Part shown: one piece after another, positions 25,401-33,810 of the stretch
How the letters are laid out: each line of letters begins with the position of its first letter
How positions within the stretch are numbered: position 1 is the first letter of the stretch
From: Ga0077555 sp964500805
Lineage (GTDB): Bacteria; Pseudomonadota; Alphaproteobacteria; Rhizobiales; Hyphomicrobiaceae
Direction of reading: 5' to 3'
DNA length: 64,000 nt
Assembly (NCBI GenBank): GCA_964500805.1
Contig: CAZCQH010000018.1
Location: 32,844-96,843 of the forward strand
Notes under the pieces: model-generated
Database searches by the model: none
The model's input: only the letters and a program-made list of their open reading frames with translations
What the model was told of the DNA's origin: nothing
Made by a program: the position numbers and the translations under genes

Positions 25401-25452
25401 GCCGGCTGGAATCGACGCGGCCTTTGGCATTGGTGCGGAACCGGCCCGTCAT
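22426..25452 (-). CDS. soxA: sarcosine oxidase, alpha subunit
   Basis: 1008 residues, the normal size. Domains in order: ferredoxin-like N-terminal domain (ITFTFDGKRFTGLAGDTLAS), a dinucleotide-binding region (CEVLVVGGGPAGLAAALAAA near residue 165) that holds NAD+, and a C-terminal aminomethyltransferase (GCV_T) domain from about 600 (GALFEDVGLWKRARYFPRRG) that binds tetrahydrofolate. Overlaps soxD by ATGA and soxG by 8 bases, so the three are translationally coupled. Long open frames on its opposite strand are codon-bias shadows. Confidence 0.96.
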   Translation of the reverse strand: MTGRFRTNAKGRVDSSRPITFTFDGKRFTGLAGDTLASALLANGEHLVARSFKYHRPRGILSAGAEEPNALVTINRGGGRETPNLRATQVELYDGLVASSQNRWPSLSLDAGAASDLLSPMISAGFYYKTFMGPRLLGSTWAWAKLYEPLIRRAAGLGKASTEPDPDHYATRFAHCEVLVVGGGPAGLAAALAAAESGSRVIVCDEQAELGGSLLSERAISIDGKPAMEWRDKAVAELSHLANVTLLPRTQAFGCFAQNFVGLAERCSDHLAAPDPEHPRERLWQVRAKEVVLATGAIERPLAFPGNDRPGIMLADAARTYANRYAVKPGHRAIVLAACDTAYEAAIDLKHAGVEIALIADIRLQPGREAVAAARDAGLRIVPGMTIVGTRGRLRVSAGKLGRIAPSGEVTPGEWTDCDLILMSGGWTPSVHLFSQSRGKLAWDEARRAYLPGEPAQRQRSAGACRGLFGLAAAINDGFAAGAAAASAATGLTAHAKAVSVAAERTGDVNGHLGAAPGTDADGKGGKAFVDFQNDVTVKDLLLATQEGFRSIEHVKRYTTTGMATDQGKTSNVTALAVVAKQLDKTIPEVGLTTFRQPYTPVTFGALAGHNRGDLFDPIRRTPIHDWAEAQGALFEDVGLWKRARYFPRRGEDMHAAVARECKTVRTSVGVFDASTLGKIEVVGPDAAEFLERMYVNTWSTLVPGRAKYGILLNEAGFVIDDGVIGRLAPDAFHVTTTTGGAARVLHQMEDYLQTEFPELKCWLTSTTEQWAVIAVQGPKARDVLAPLVEGVDIRAEQLAHMGLSEGRICGVEMRLFRVSFTGEAGFEVNVPADYARGVWDAIWTEVVKHGGCAYGTESMHVLRAEKGFIIVGQETDGTVTPDDLGLSWAIGKSKRDFVGKRSLSRTDMVRADRKQLVGLRTADPRQVLEEGAQITALASPPAGTPALGHVTSAYWSPALESGIALALVAGGRGRIGERLFVPMPSGSIAVEVVSPVFVDPTGERLNG

Positions 25453-25760
25453 TCACGGGTCTCCGGCTGCGTCGCATAGGCGCTCAGATCGGGACGCGGC
25501 TCACCGGCTTTGTAGGTCTTCAGAAAGCGATCGCTGACCGTGTCGCGCACGGCATTGAAGAACCGTCCGCAGCCGTGGATGTGCCGCCATCGCTCCACGT
25601 GCACGCCCTTCGGATTGCTGCGCATGTAGAGATACTGCGCCCACTCCGCCTCGCTCGTCGCCCCGGGGTCTGGCGGCCGTGCGATGTGCGCCTCGCCGCC
25701 GTACCGGAACTCGAGCTCCGGCCGTTCCATCTGGCAGTAGGGGCAGGGGATGAGGAGCAT
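25449..25760 (-). CDS. soxD: sarcosine oxidase, delta subunit
   Basis: 103 residues from ATG 25760. It has the zinc-binding CPYC pair at the N-terminus (MLLIPCPYCQMERPELEFRY), GEAHIARP, and the later HGCGRFFNAVRDT segment with His and Cys ligands. Length 90-105 is usual for SoxD. Overlaps soxA by four bases. The usual soxB-soxD adjacency is broken here: soxB lies 1.7 kb upstream with three other genes between. Confidence 0.95.
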   Translation of the reverse strand: MLLIPCPYCQMERPELEFRYGGEAHIARPPDPGATSEAEWAQYLYMRSNPKGVHVERWRHIHGCGRFFNAVRDTVSDRFLKTYKAGEPRPDLSAYATQPETRE

Positions 25761-25881
25761 CTGGCGGGAGTTGTGGGTGGCGATAGGCGCAACAGCTAGC
25801 GGGTTCTGCCTCTGCGTCAAGCGCGACCTCGCGACAGTCAGACCGGTGCCGGGCTTTGATTTGGCACCGGGCCGCGATTGC

Positions 25882-26286
25882 TTATCGCCAGTCGTCCTGC
25901 TTTCCGTTGCGCAGGACGTCGGCGCTCCATGGACCGCCACCGGCAGCGGCCAGAAAGAGGAGAACGAACGAGTAGAGCACGGCGAGCTCCCCAGAATTCA
26001 GAAGCGGGAAGAAGCCGCGCGGGGCATGCGCCCAGAAATAGGCAACCGCAGTCATTCCGGACAGGATGAATGCGACGGGCCGGGTGAAGAGGCCGATGAC
26101 GAGCAGAACGCCGCCGATCAGCTCGAGCAGTCCCGCCACGCCGCTCATGGTCAGCGGATCGGCGTTGTTCATGGGGCCGACAGGGAAATTCAGATACTTT
26201 GTGGTCCCGTGCTGCAAGAGAAGCAAGCCTGTCATGATGCGCAGGATGCTCAGAAATTGCGGAATATGGGGTCTGAGGAAGTCCAT
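25882..26286 (-). CDS. DoxX family membrane protein
   Basis: 134 residues with four predicted helices: about 11-26, 48-68 (GVAGLLELIGGVLLVIGLFT), 71-87 and 100-114. The LRIMTGLLLLQHGTTKYLNF and LELIGGVLLVIGLFTRPVAF patterns are typical of DoxX. In some systems DoxX partners quinone-linked or peroxide/thiol stress proteins; placed inside the sox region it might serve the redox stress from sarcosine oxidase H2O2, which is inference. Confidence 0.85.
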   Translation of the reverse strand: MDFLRPHIPQFLSILRIMTGLLLLQHGTTKYLNFPVGPMNNADPLTMSGVAGLLELIGGVLLVIGLFTRPVAFILSGMTAVAYFWAHAPRGFFPLLNSGELAVLYSFVLLFLAAAGGGPWSADVLRNGKQDDWR

Positions 26287-26411
26287 GAACGGCGACCTCC
26301 CGGTTCGCTCGAGCCGTACAGCCTAACGCAAACGGCAGCGACGCGTTCCCAGGCCCGGCATCGTCGAAGGAGAGCCGGTGCCCGTTTCGGCGCCGTGGAA
26401 GGCTTGCCGTC

Positions 26412-26903
26412 TCAATCCGCGGGCTTAAGCGGATAGGGCGTGCCGTCCTTGTGAAAGTAGGCCTTCTTACCGTCGGGGCCGAACTGCCACGCGAGATCGA
26501 TATCGGGATAGGAGACGGTATCGTCGGGCGCGCGATCGCCGATGACGACGAACACCGCGTCCTGCTGCGTTTCGTTGAGGAACTGGTGGGCATCGCCCGT
26601 ACCGCCGGGAAAGCCGATGCAGGTACCGGGGCCGACAAGCTCGCGGCCGGCATCTGTCACCAGTACCAGCTCGCCCTGCATGACGATCACGAATTCGTCC
26701 TGCTTCGAGTGCGCATGCCGCGCTGACGACTGCCCGCCGGGCGTCACGCGCACCATGTTGACGCCATAGGTCTTGAGCCCTGCGAAGTCCCCCAGCCGGC
26801 GATAGAAGCGCTGCCGTTGCGAGGCGCGCAATGGATCCGGATAGGTCGATATGTTGGTCTCCGGCACGTCCTCGGGCCTGAACACTTTTGATCCACGGGG
26901 CAT
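26412..26903 (-). CDS. cupin-domain protein
   Basis: 163 residues from ATG 26903. A single cupin barrel: motif 1 is TPGGQSSARHAHSKQDEFVIVMQGE (His, His and Glu ligands visible in HAHSKQDEFV) and motif 2 is PGTCIGFPGGTGDAHQFLNE (final His). Metal binding is therefore likely. The C-terminus (AYFHKDGTPYPLKPAD) is typical of small cupins acting on small molecules or as sensors. Function unassigned; orientation is shared with the sox genes. Confidence 0.8.
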   Translation of the reverse strand: MPRGSKVFRPEDVPETNISTYPDPLRASQRQRFYRRLGDFAGLKTYGVNMVRVTPGGQSSARHAHSKQDEFVIVMQGELVLVTDAGRELVGPGTCIGFPGGTGDAHQFLNETQQDAVFVVIGDRAPDDTVSYPDIDLAWQFGPDGKKAYFHKDGTPYPLKPAD

Positions 26904-27071
26904 GCTCGCCTCTCTGCCTGCAGACTCACCTGCGATACCGCTCCACCGTCGCTCCCATTCCGCACTTGCCGTCACGCTTCTCAGCAACGACACGCGCGCC
27001 AAACCCGGGAAATCCCTGCTCCAGTCATTCTTCAAGCTGATCGAGAAAAGTATTCGAAAGGCGAATGCGTC

Positions 27072-27335
27072 TCATGACGCGTTCGGATACTTGACGCGAA
27101 GCGCTTCGAGGAACGCGTTCGAGCGTGCCTTCGCTTCTTCGAGTGAGTAGGTCTGGCCTTCGCGGAAATCCGCCTTGGACTGCTCAATGAGCTCGCGCTC
27201 GCGATCGGTGAAGCGGCGGGGGAGTTTGCCAGCCTTGCCGATCTCCTGCACCAGATCGACCACAGCTTGTACGGCCTCGTCGTCGAAATCCTGAAGCTTG
27301 GCATTGATGCGGGCGATGGTCTCTGCTCCTGTCAT
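27072..27335 (-). CDS. antitoxin-like small protein without partner
   Basis: 87 residues from ATG 27335. The N-terminus TGAETIARINAKLQDFDDEA and the acidic amphipathic remainder, with EEAKARSNAFLEALRVKYPN at the end, look like antitoxins of ParD/RelB type. No toxin gene follows (27,036-27,071 is non-coding and then comes the cupin gene). Either an orphan antitoxin or an unrelated small helical regulator; low certainty of the family. Confidence 0.45.
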   Translation of the reverse strand: MTGAETIARINAKLQDFDDEAVQAVVDLVQEIGKAGKLPRRFTDRERELIEQSKADFREGQTYSLEEAKARSNAFLEALRVKYPNAS

Positions 27336-27467
27336 GCGCGATCGATAGCACAATTCAGGCGCGGAATGAACCGGAAGGGCACGCCCTGGTCTGTTGTGCT
27401 GCATACATTTGCCGCCATGGAGAGTCGAGAGACCGCCCGCGCTAACTCGATCCATGCATCACGATGC

Positions 27468-28730
27468 TCAATGCGCGACGGCTGCGGCGGCGGCTTCGTC
27501 GATCAGGCGGCCGGTGGTGAATCGCTCGAGCGAGAACGGCGCTGCAATTGGGTGCGGGTCGTCGCGCGCGATGGTGGCGGCAAACACATAGCCCGAGCCG
27601 GGCGTCGCCTTGAAGCCGCCGGTGCCCCAGCCGCAGTTGACGTAGAGGCCCGGCACCGGCGTCTTGCCGATGATGGGCGAGCGGTCGGGTGTTACGTCGA
27701 CGATGCCGCCCCAGTTCCTGAGCATGCGCAGGCGGCGGAACATCGGAAAGAGATCCGAGATCGCATCCACCGTGTGCGTGGTGATGTGGAGGCCGCCGGT
27801 TTGGCTGTAAGACGTGTAGGCGTCGGTGCCCGCACCGATCACCAACTCGCCCTTGTCCGACTGCGAGATGTAGGCGTGCACTGTGTTGGACATCACAACG
27901 CACGGGAAGACCGGCTTCACAGGCTCCGACACGAGCGCCTGCAGCGGGTAGCTTTCGAGCGGCATGCGCACCCCGGCCATCGACATGAGCACGGACGTGT
28001 GTCCCGCCGCGACCACGCCGAACTTTCTGGTCTTGATCAGCCCGCGCGTTGTCTCGAGCGCCTCGACGCGGCCGGACGCATCGCGCCGGATGCCCGTCAC
28101 TTCGCAATTCTGGATAATGTCGACGCCGCGAGCACTCGCGCCCCGTGCGTAGCCCCACGCGACCGCATCATGGCGCGCGGTGCCGCCACGTCGCTGCAGC
28201 GCGGCACCGAGCACGGGGTATCTCAGTTTTGGCGAGATGTTGAGCGGCGGGCAGAAAGCTTTGGCTTCTTCCGGTGTCAGCCATTCATTATCGATGCCGG
28301 CGAGGCGATTGGCATGCACGTGCCGCCTGAAGACTTGGATGTCGTGCACCGTGTGCGCCAGCATCATCACCCCGCGCGGCGAGTACATGACGTTGTAGTT
28401 CAAGTCCTGCGAGAGGCCTTCCCAGAGCTTCACGGAGAGCTCGTAGATCGCCTCCGACTCCTCCCAGAGATAGTTGGAGCGAATGATCGTCGTGTTGCGC
28501 CCGGTGTTGCCGCCGCCGAGCCAGCCCTTTTCGACGACGGCGATGTTGGTCAGGCCGTGCTCCTTGGCGAGATAGTAGGCGGTGGCAAGGCCGTGACCGC
28601 CGGCGCCGACGATCACCGCGTCGTACTCAGGCTTCGGATCCGGCGAGCGCCATTGCTCGGGCCAAGCTGTGTGGCCCTTCCACGCATTCCGGGCGAGCGA
28701 CCAGGCCGAATAGCGCAATGGGGTCTCCAT
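27468..28730 (-). CDS. soxB: sarcosine oxidase, beta subunit
   Basis: 420 residues from ATG 28730. FAD-binding DAO-type fold: YDAVIVGAGGHGLATAYYLA (about 38-57), VVEKGWLGGGNTGRNTTIIR, whose segment holds the position of the His that carries covalent FMN in SoxB, and the C-terminal GWGTGGFKATPGSGYVFA. It oxidises sarcosine at FAD and passes electrons to FMN and O2. Typical SoxB is 405-420 residues. First of the sox genes in transcription order, separated from soxD by antitoxin-like, cupin and DoxX genes. Confidence 0.95.
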   Translation of the reverse strand: METPLRYSAWSLARNAWKGHTAWPEQWRSPDPKPEYDAVIVGAGGHGLATAYYLAKEHGLTNIAVVEKGWLGGGNTGRNTTIIRSNYLWEESEAIYELSVKLWEGLSQDLNYNVMYSPRGVMMLAHTVHDIQVFRRHVHANRLAGIDNEWLTPEEAKAFCPPLNISPKLRYPVLGAALQRRGGTARHDAVAWGYARGASARGVDIIQNCEVTGIRRDASGRVEALETTRGLIKTRKFGVVAAGHTSVLMSMAGVRMPLESYPLQALVSEPVKPVFPCVVMSNTVHAYISQSDKGELVIGAGTDAYTSYSQTGGLHITTHTVDAISDLFPMFRRLRMLRNWGGIVDVTPDRSPIIGKTPVPGLYVNCGWGTGGFKATPGSGYVFAATIARDDPHPIAAPFSLERFTTGRLIDEAAAAAVAH

Positions 28731-29002
28731 GGATATGGTGCCTGCGCCAGAGGTGCGCAGTCCGAGCCCGTTGCCTAGCACGTGCGTCCTGTCCGAGCAC
28801 CGCGAAAGGACGAGCCTATCGATCCTATGCGTTGTCCGCAGATCATTCCCGCGCCATCGGCCCAGCCATAATTCCACCTCTGGCGAGCATTAGAACTCGG
28901 CGCAACAAGCCGAGCGCCTATATATCCCCTGATTTGCCTCGACGGACATTGCTCCGGTCGGCCACAGCATGATACCGGCAAGGGCTTGAAGGGGAGTGCA
29001 CT

Positions 29003-30265
29003 TTGGCGGCAACGACAGCATTCAACGAGGTGGCGCGCGCACGCGACGAGGCCAGTGGCGGTATAGATTCCAGCTACGCGTGGCTCCGGCTCTGCTTCGC
29101 CCTGGCTCTCGGCACCATGGGCGGCATCGGCATGTGGTCGGTCGTCGTTGTGCTGCCGGCCGTCCAGGCCGACTTCGGCATCAGCCGCGCTGATGCGTCC
29201 TTCGCCTATACCTTGACCATGATGGGCTTTGGCGCAGGCGGCATCCTAATGGGCCGGCTCGTCGACCGTTTCGGCGTCTTCCAGCCGCTCGTTGGCAGCA
29301 TTCTCGTTCTTTGCATCGGGTATCTGGCGAGCGCGGCCTCGACCAATATCCTGCAGTTCGCGATCAGCCATGGACTGCTGATTGCCATGCTGGGCAGCGC
29401 CATCAGCTTCGGGCCGCTGATGGCCGACACCTCGCTCTGGTTCCAGAAGCGGCGCGGCATCGCGGTCGCCATCGCGGCGAGCGGCAATTATCTCGCCGGC
29501 ACGATTTGGCCGCCCATCGTGCAGTATTTCGTCGCGAGTTACGGTTGGCGGCTGACGCACATCGGCATCGGGCTCTTCTGCGTGATCGCCATGGTGCCGC
29601 TGGCGCTCTTGTTGCGACGGCCTTCGCCGATGATCCAGGCGCCAACCGCCGCGCAGTCGGCGATTGCGGCCCGGCGCAAGATCAATGTCTCTCCGATGAC
29701 GCTGCAGGTGACGCTCGCCATCGCCGGCGTCGCTTGCTGCGTCGCCATGTCGATGCCGCAGGTGCATATCGTCGCCTACTGCGGGGACCTCGGCTACGGC
29801 GCAGCGCGCGGCGCCGAGATGCTGTCGCTGATGCTGGGCTTCGGCATCGTCTCGCGGCTCGCCTCAGGTTTCATCGTCGACAAGATCGGCGGCCTCAAGA
29901 CGATGCTGCTCTCCTCGTTCCTGCAGATGGTTGCCTTGATCCTGTATGTGCCCTTCGACGGGTTGATGTCGCTCTACGTGATCTCGGCGCTGTTCGGCCT
30001 GTTCCAGGGCGGAATCATTCCGAGCTACGCGATCATCGTGCGCGAGAACTATCCACCGCAGGAGGCAGGCACCCGCGTTGGCATCGTTCTGACCTCGACG
30101 ATGATCGGAATGGCCTTTGGAGGCTGGATCTCCGGCGCCATCTTCGACTGGACCGGCAGCTATCGTGCCGCATTCATCAACGGCGTCGTTTGGAACCTGC
30201 TGAACCTCGCCATTGGCGCCTACCTCGTCTGGCGCATGGGCCGGCCGCGCCCTGTCACGGCGTAG
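29003..30265 (+). CDS. MFS transporter
   Basis: 420 residues from TTG 29003, supported by AAGGGGAG 8 bases upstream; no ATG fits the N-terminus. Twelve helices can be drawn, with the loop 2-3 motif MGRLVDRFG (about residue 79), the long central loop LLRRPSPMIQAPTAAQSAIA, and GIVSRLASGFIVDKIGGLKT in the second half. The pattern is of the monocarboxylate/oxalate-formate branch. Transcribed divergently from soxB across a 270-bp gap with no clear motif, so uptake of an organic acid or a sarcosine-related substrate is possible; the substrate is not determined. Confidence 0.85.
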   Translation: MAATTAFNEVARARDEASGGIDSSYAWLRLCFALALGTMGGIGMWSVVVVLPAVQADFGISRADASFAYTLTMMGFGAGGILMGRLVDRFGVFQPLVGSILVLCIGYLASAASTNILQFAISHGLLIAMLGSAISFGPLMADTSLWFQKRRGIAVAIAASGNYLAGTIWPPIVQYFVASYGWRLTHIGIGLFCVIAMVPLALLLRRPSPMIQAPTAAQSAIAARRKINVSPMTLQVTLAIAGVACCVAMSMPQVHIVAYCGDLGYGAARGAEMLSLMLGFGIVSRLASGFIVDKIGGLKTMLLSSFLQMVALILYVPFDGLMSLYVISALFGLFQGGIIPSYAIIVRENYPPQEAGTRVGIVLTSTMIGMAFGGWISGAIFDWTGSYRAAFINGVVWNLLNLAIGAYLVWRMGRPRPVTA

Positions 30266-30270
30266 GCAGG

Positions 30271-31368
30271 TCATAGCGCTGATGATGTTCGGTCGATCTC
30301 CAGCGCGCCGGCCTTGATGCGCGGGATCAACTCGCGGCCGAATTCGGTCGTGTCGCCAACCGGATCGAAGCCGCGGATGAGGAACGACGAGATGCCGAGG
30401 CGGTAATAAGCAAGGATGGCATTGGCCACCTGTTCGGCAGTGCCGACGAGGCATGACGTGTTGCCGAGCGCGCCGGTCGCCTTGGTGATGCCCATCCAGA
30501 GCCGTTCGTCGTGGACGTCCTTCTCGAGTGCGAAGGCAAACTGGCGCTTGCCGGCGTTGTCGACCGGCGCGCGGACGCCTTCTTGCCGTGCCCAGCCGAG
30601 TTTGCTGCTGCCGGCCATGCCGGCGAGAATGCGCTCGGCCTTCTCCCAGGCCGCCGCTTCGGTGTTCGCGATGATCGGGCGCACGGACATGTTGAAGCCA
30701 ATGCGCCGGCCATGCTTGGCGGCTCGCGCATGGAATTCGGCGATGCGCTCCTGGGTGGTCGCCAGTGGTTCTGCGTAGATGGCAAACACATCGCACTCGG
30801 CGGCTCCCATCTCGAGCGCGCCTTCTGAGGCGCCGCCGAACATGATCAGCGGGCGCGGTTGCTGCAAGGGGCGCACGTCGGAGTGAGCGCCGCGTACTTT
30901 GTAAAAGCGGCCCTCGAAATCGAAAGGCTTTTCCTCGCGCCAGGTGCGCTTCATCAGGTGCAGGTATTCCTGTGCGCGCTGGTAGCGTTCGGCTTTGGGC
31001 GAGAAATCGCCGTCGCCCTGCTGCTCGGCATCGGTCTTGCCGGTAATGATGTGGAGCGCGACGCGTCCGCCGGTCAGATGATCGAAGGTCGCGACTTTTC
31101 GCGCAAAGAGTGTCGGCGATACGAAGCCGGGGCGATGGGCAATGAGGAACGACAGCGTCTTGGTGTGGGCGGCGGCATGCTGCGCAATCAGGAACCCTTC
31201 TGCCGATGACGAAGAATAGCCGACCAGTGCCATGTCGAATCCGGCCGCCTCATGCCTCTGCGCAAACTCGGCGACGAACGGCGGCGACAGAGCGCCTTCG
31301 ATCACGAGGAGCGTCGCCGAGGACGCCGGCGGCGTAACGCCGATCATGCCGATGATGCGTGCGGGCAT
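30271..31368 (-). CDS. FMN-dependent monooxygenase, LLM class (SsuD-like)
   Basis: 365 residues from ATG 31368, with AAAGGAA 7 bases upstream. Luciferase-like TIM barrel: FVAEFAQRHEAAGFDMALVG, SFLIAHRPGFVSPTLFARKV, FDHLTGGRVALHIITGKTDA, and LIMFGGASEGALEMGA mid-protein, closest in pattern to alkanesulfonate monooxygenase SsuD and relatives. It would use FMNH2 from a separate reductase and O2 to cleave C-S or similar bonds. No ABC transporter or reductase lies adjacent. It converges on the MFS gene with a gap of only 5 bases. Confidence 0.88.
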   Translation of the reverse strand: MPARIIGMIGVTPPASSATLLVIEGALSPPFVAEFAQRHEAAGFDMALVGYSSSSAEGFLIAQHAAAHTKTLSFLIAHRPGFVSPTLFARKVATFDHLTGGRVALHIITGKTDAEQQGDGDFSPKAERYQRAQEYLHLMKRTWREEKPFDFEGRFYKVRGAHSDVRPLQQPRPLIMFGGASEGALEMGAAECDVFAIYAEPLATTQERIAEFHARAAKHGRRIGFNMSVRPIIANTEAAAWEKAERILAGMAGSSKLGWARQEGVRAPVDNAGKRQFAFALEKDVHDERLWMGITKATGALGNTSCLVGTAEQVANAILAYYRLGISSFLIRGFDPVGDTTEFGRELIPRIKAGALEIDRTSSAL

Positions 31369-31537
31369 CGGTGCCGTTCCTTTGGTTTCGGGAAGCGCCG
31401 TTGATTTGCGTTGTCCAAGAATAATGTTCGGCGACATTGGCTCACGGGACAGCGGGTCGACGAAAGCGCCTTCGGAATTCGAGGGCAAGCTTCGCTTGTA
31501 CCATTGACCCTGAGCCAACCTATCATAACGTCTCATT

Positions 31538-31794
31538 ATGATCGAAGCGCTGAAAATGGCGATCGAGCGGTTGAAAGAGCTGCCTGAAGAGCGGCAGCGC
31601 TAGGTTGCCCGGTTGATCGAGGAAATGGTCGACGACGCTAGTCCGGTCTATTTTCTGGACGACGAGGAGCGCTGGGCAGACAGGGCGTTGCGGGGATCTA
31701 CCGCGTCACAGCAGATCAAAGCGCTGTAGAATTCGCGCGGATCGTCTACAGTGCGCGCGTAACAGCATCGGATGCTTTGCCGGACGATTTTTGA
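31538..31794 (+). pseudogene. remnant of a ParDE/RelBE-type toxin-antitoxin pair
   Basis: ATG 31538 opens an antitoxin-like frame (MIEALKMAIERLKELPEERQ) that meets TAG at 31601-31603 and then continues in the same frame (VARLIEEMVDDASPVYFLDD) to 31729. From 31693 a second frame reads GIYRVTADQSAVEFARIVYS and ends at TGA 31792-31794, resembling the C-terminal strand of ParE/RelE toxins. The middle of the toxin is missing, so the pair was probably joined by deletion and then inactivated. The following dehydrogenase gene starts 11 bases later. Confidence 0.6.
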
Positions 31795-31805
31795 TCACAG
31801 TTCCC

Positions 31806-33620
31806 ATGCCTCTGCTCGACCCCCGCCATATCCGTTTTCTCCTGGACGATGTGTTGCGTGTGGGCGACGTGCTGGCGTTGCCTGCATTTGCTGTACACGA
31901 CCGGGCGGCGGCGGAGCAGGTGCTTGAGACGGCGGAGCGGCTGGCGCTCGCCGAATTCCTGCCGAGCTTTGGCCATCTCGACGCCAACGAGCCGAGGATG
32001 GAGAACGGCCGCGTCGTGCTGCCGAAGGAGATCGAAACGGCGCTTACGGCGTTTCGTGATGCGGGTTTCTACGGCATGACCGCGGATGCCGAGCACGGCG
32101 GTCTTGGTTTGCCGCGGACGGTCGCCAACGCGGCGTTCCTTTGGTTCCAGGCCGCGAACGTGTCGATTGCCAACTATGCGCTGCTGACGATGAGTGCGGC
32201 CGAGCTCCTAGGTCAGCATGCGACGCCTGATCAAAAGCGTCGCTACATGGCGCCGATGCTGGAAGGCCGTTTCCTCGGCACCATGGCGCTCTCCGAGCCG
32301 CATGCGGGCTCCTCGCTCGGCGACATCACTACGCGCGCGACATTACTGCCAGATGGGCGCTACGCGCTCAAGGGCACCAAGATGTGGATCTCGGGCGGCG
32401 AGCACGACATGGCCGGGAACATCGTGCATCTGATGCTGGCGCGGATCGAAGGCGCCGCACCTGGCGTGAAAGGCATTTCGCTCTTCATCGTACCGCGCAA
32501 GCGTTTGGATGAGGACGGCAAGCCGACGATCTGGAACAACGTCGCACTCGCGGGCCTCAACCACAAGATGGGCCAGCGGGGTACGGTCAACACGGTGCTC
32601 AATGTCGGTGAGGGCGGTGAGACGATCGGCGAGATCGTCGGGGCACCGGGGCAGGGGCTTGCCGCTATGTTCACGATGATGAACGAAGCGCGGATCGGCG
32701 TGTCGATGGGCGCGGTGGCGCATGCGTCGGCGGGCTATATTCACTCGCTCGCCTATGCACGAGAGCGCGTGCAGGGGCGGCATGCCGACAGCAAGGACCC
32801 CGCCTCGAAACAGGTGCCGCTGATCGAGCACGCGGATGTCCGTCGCATGCTGCTACAGCAGAAGGCAGCCGCGGAAGGCGGTGCAGCGCTCGGACTGTAT
32901 CTGGCGAAACTTGCCGATGTGAAGAAAGCAGCCGCGTCCGAGCAGGAGCGCACCGACGCGGGCTTGCTGCTCGACTTCCTGACGCCAGTGTTCAAGGCGT
33001 GGATCTCAGAGGAATCACTCAACGCAAATTTCAACGCGATGCAGGTGTTGGGTGGCGCCGGCTACACCCGCGATCATCCCGTCGAGCAGCACTACCGCGA
33101 CAATCGCCTCAATCCCATCCATGAAGGGACCAATGGCATCCAGGCGCTCGATTTGCTCGGTCGCAAGGCTGTTATGGCCGAGGGGCGCGCGCTGGAGCTT
33201 TACCTCAACGGTGTCCGCGCGACGGCGCGACAGGCAGGGCTGCGCGGCGGGTCACGCCATCTGCCTGGCTACGCCAAAGATTTGGAGCTCGCCGCGGACC
33301 GCGTCGCCGACGCGATATCGCACTACAAGCGGGAAATTGGCTCGAAAGGCGTGCGGGCGGCTCAGGCCCCCGCTCGGCACGTTCTCGACTTGGTTGGAAT
33401 CACAACCTTCGCCTGGATATGGGTCGAGCAGGCGATTGCTGCCTGGGACCTACTGCAACGGCCGGGCATCGAGGCGGCCGAGCGAGCATTTCTGGACGGG
33501 ATCATGCAGACCTGCCTGTTCGTGCTTCTCAATCGCATGCCCGAAATGCGCATGCTGGCGGATATCCTCGCAACTCGCGACGACGGGGTTTTCGACATGC
33601 GCGACGATTGGTTCGGCTGA
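31806..33620 (+). CDS. acyl-CoA dehydrogenase (large, about 600 residues)
   Basis: 604 residues from ATG 31806. Segments: FRDAGFYGMTADAEHGGLGL, MALSEPHAGSSLGDITTRAT (FAD/substrate binding), TKMWISGGEHDMAGNIVHLM, and the C-terminal catalytic region QHYRDNRLNPIHEGTNGIQA with the HEGTNG element near the base glutamate. The extra C-terminal helical domain (about 450-604) marks the long DUF5/AidB-like FadE group. It oxidises acyl-CoA to the 2-enoyl ester. Monocistronic; could act with the enoyl-CoA hydratase and CaiB enzymes farther right. Confidence 0.92.
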   Translation: MPLLDPRHIRFLLDDVLRVGDVLALPAFAVHDRAAAEQVLETAERLALAEFLPSFGHLDANEPRMENGRVVLPKEIETALTAFRDAGFYGMTADAEHGGLGLPRTVANAAFLWFQAANVSIANYALLTMSAAELLGQHATPDQKRRYMAPMLEGRFLGTMALSEPHAGSSLGDITTRATLLPDGRYALKGTKMWISGGEHDMAGNIVHLMLARIEGAAPGVKGISLFIVPRKRLDEDGKPTIWNNVALAGLNHKMGQRGTVNTVLNVGEGGETIGEIVGAPGQGLAAMFTMMNEARIGVSMGAVAHASAGYIHSLAYARERVQGRHADSKDPASKQVPLIEHADVRRMLLQQKAAAEGGAALGLYLAKLADVKKAAASEQERTDAGLLLDFLTPVFKAWISEESLNANFNAMQVLGGAGYTRDHPVEQHYRDNRLNPIHEGTNGIQALDLLGRKAVMAEGRALELYLNGVRATARQAGLRGGSRHLPGYAKDLELAADRVADAISHYKREIGSKGVRAAQAPARHVLDLVGITTFAWIWVEQAIAAWDLLQRPGIEAAERAFLDGIMQTCLFVLLNRMPEMRMLADILATRDDGVFDMRDDWFG

Positions 33621-33810
33621 TAAACGGGCGCCGCTCACGTTTTTGCCCCATTCACTGCGGATAGCCGCGTGGTATCGCTTGGCGAGCGGAGCTTGTCCGC
33701 GCTCCATTGGGGTCCCCACACTTCATCCTATCTGAAGTAAAGAGGGGTGGGTTTGACAGGGTGTCCCTCGCAAATGGGCGCGGGCGACAGCCGCTTGCGA
33801 AGCAGGTTTC

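Noticed and set aside
22831..25479. Two open frames over 420 codons antisense to soxA
   Set aside because: Composition follows the GC-rich third positions of soxA on the other strand; no start signals and no recognisable domain.
27267..28778. 503-codon frame antisense to soxB
   Set aside because: Antisense shadow of a gene with all catalytic motifs intact; product lacks domain pattern.
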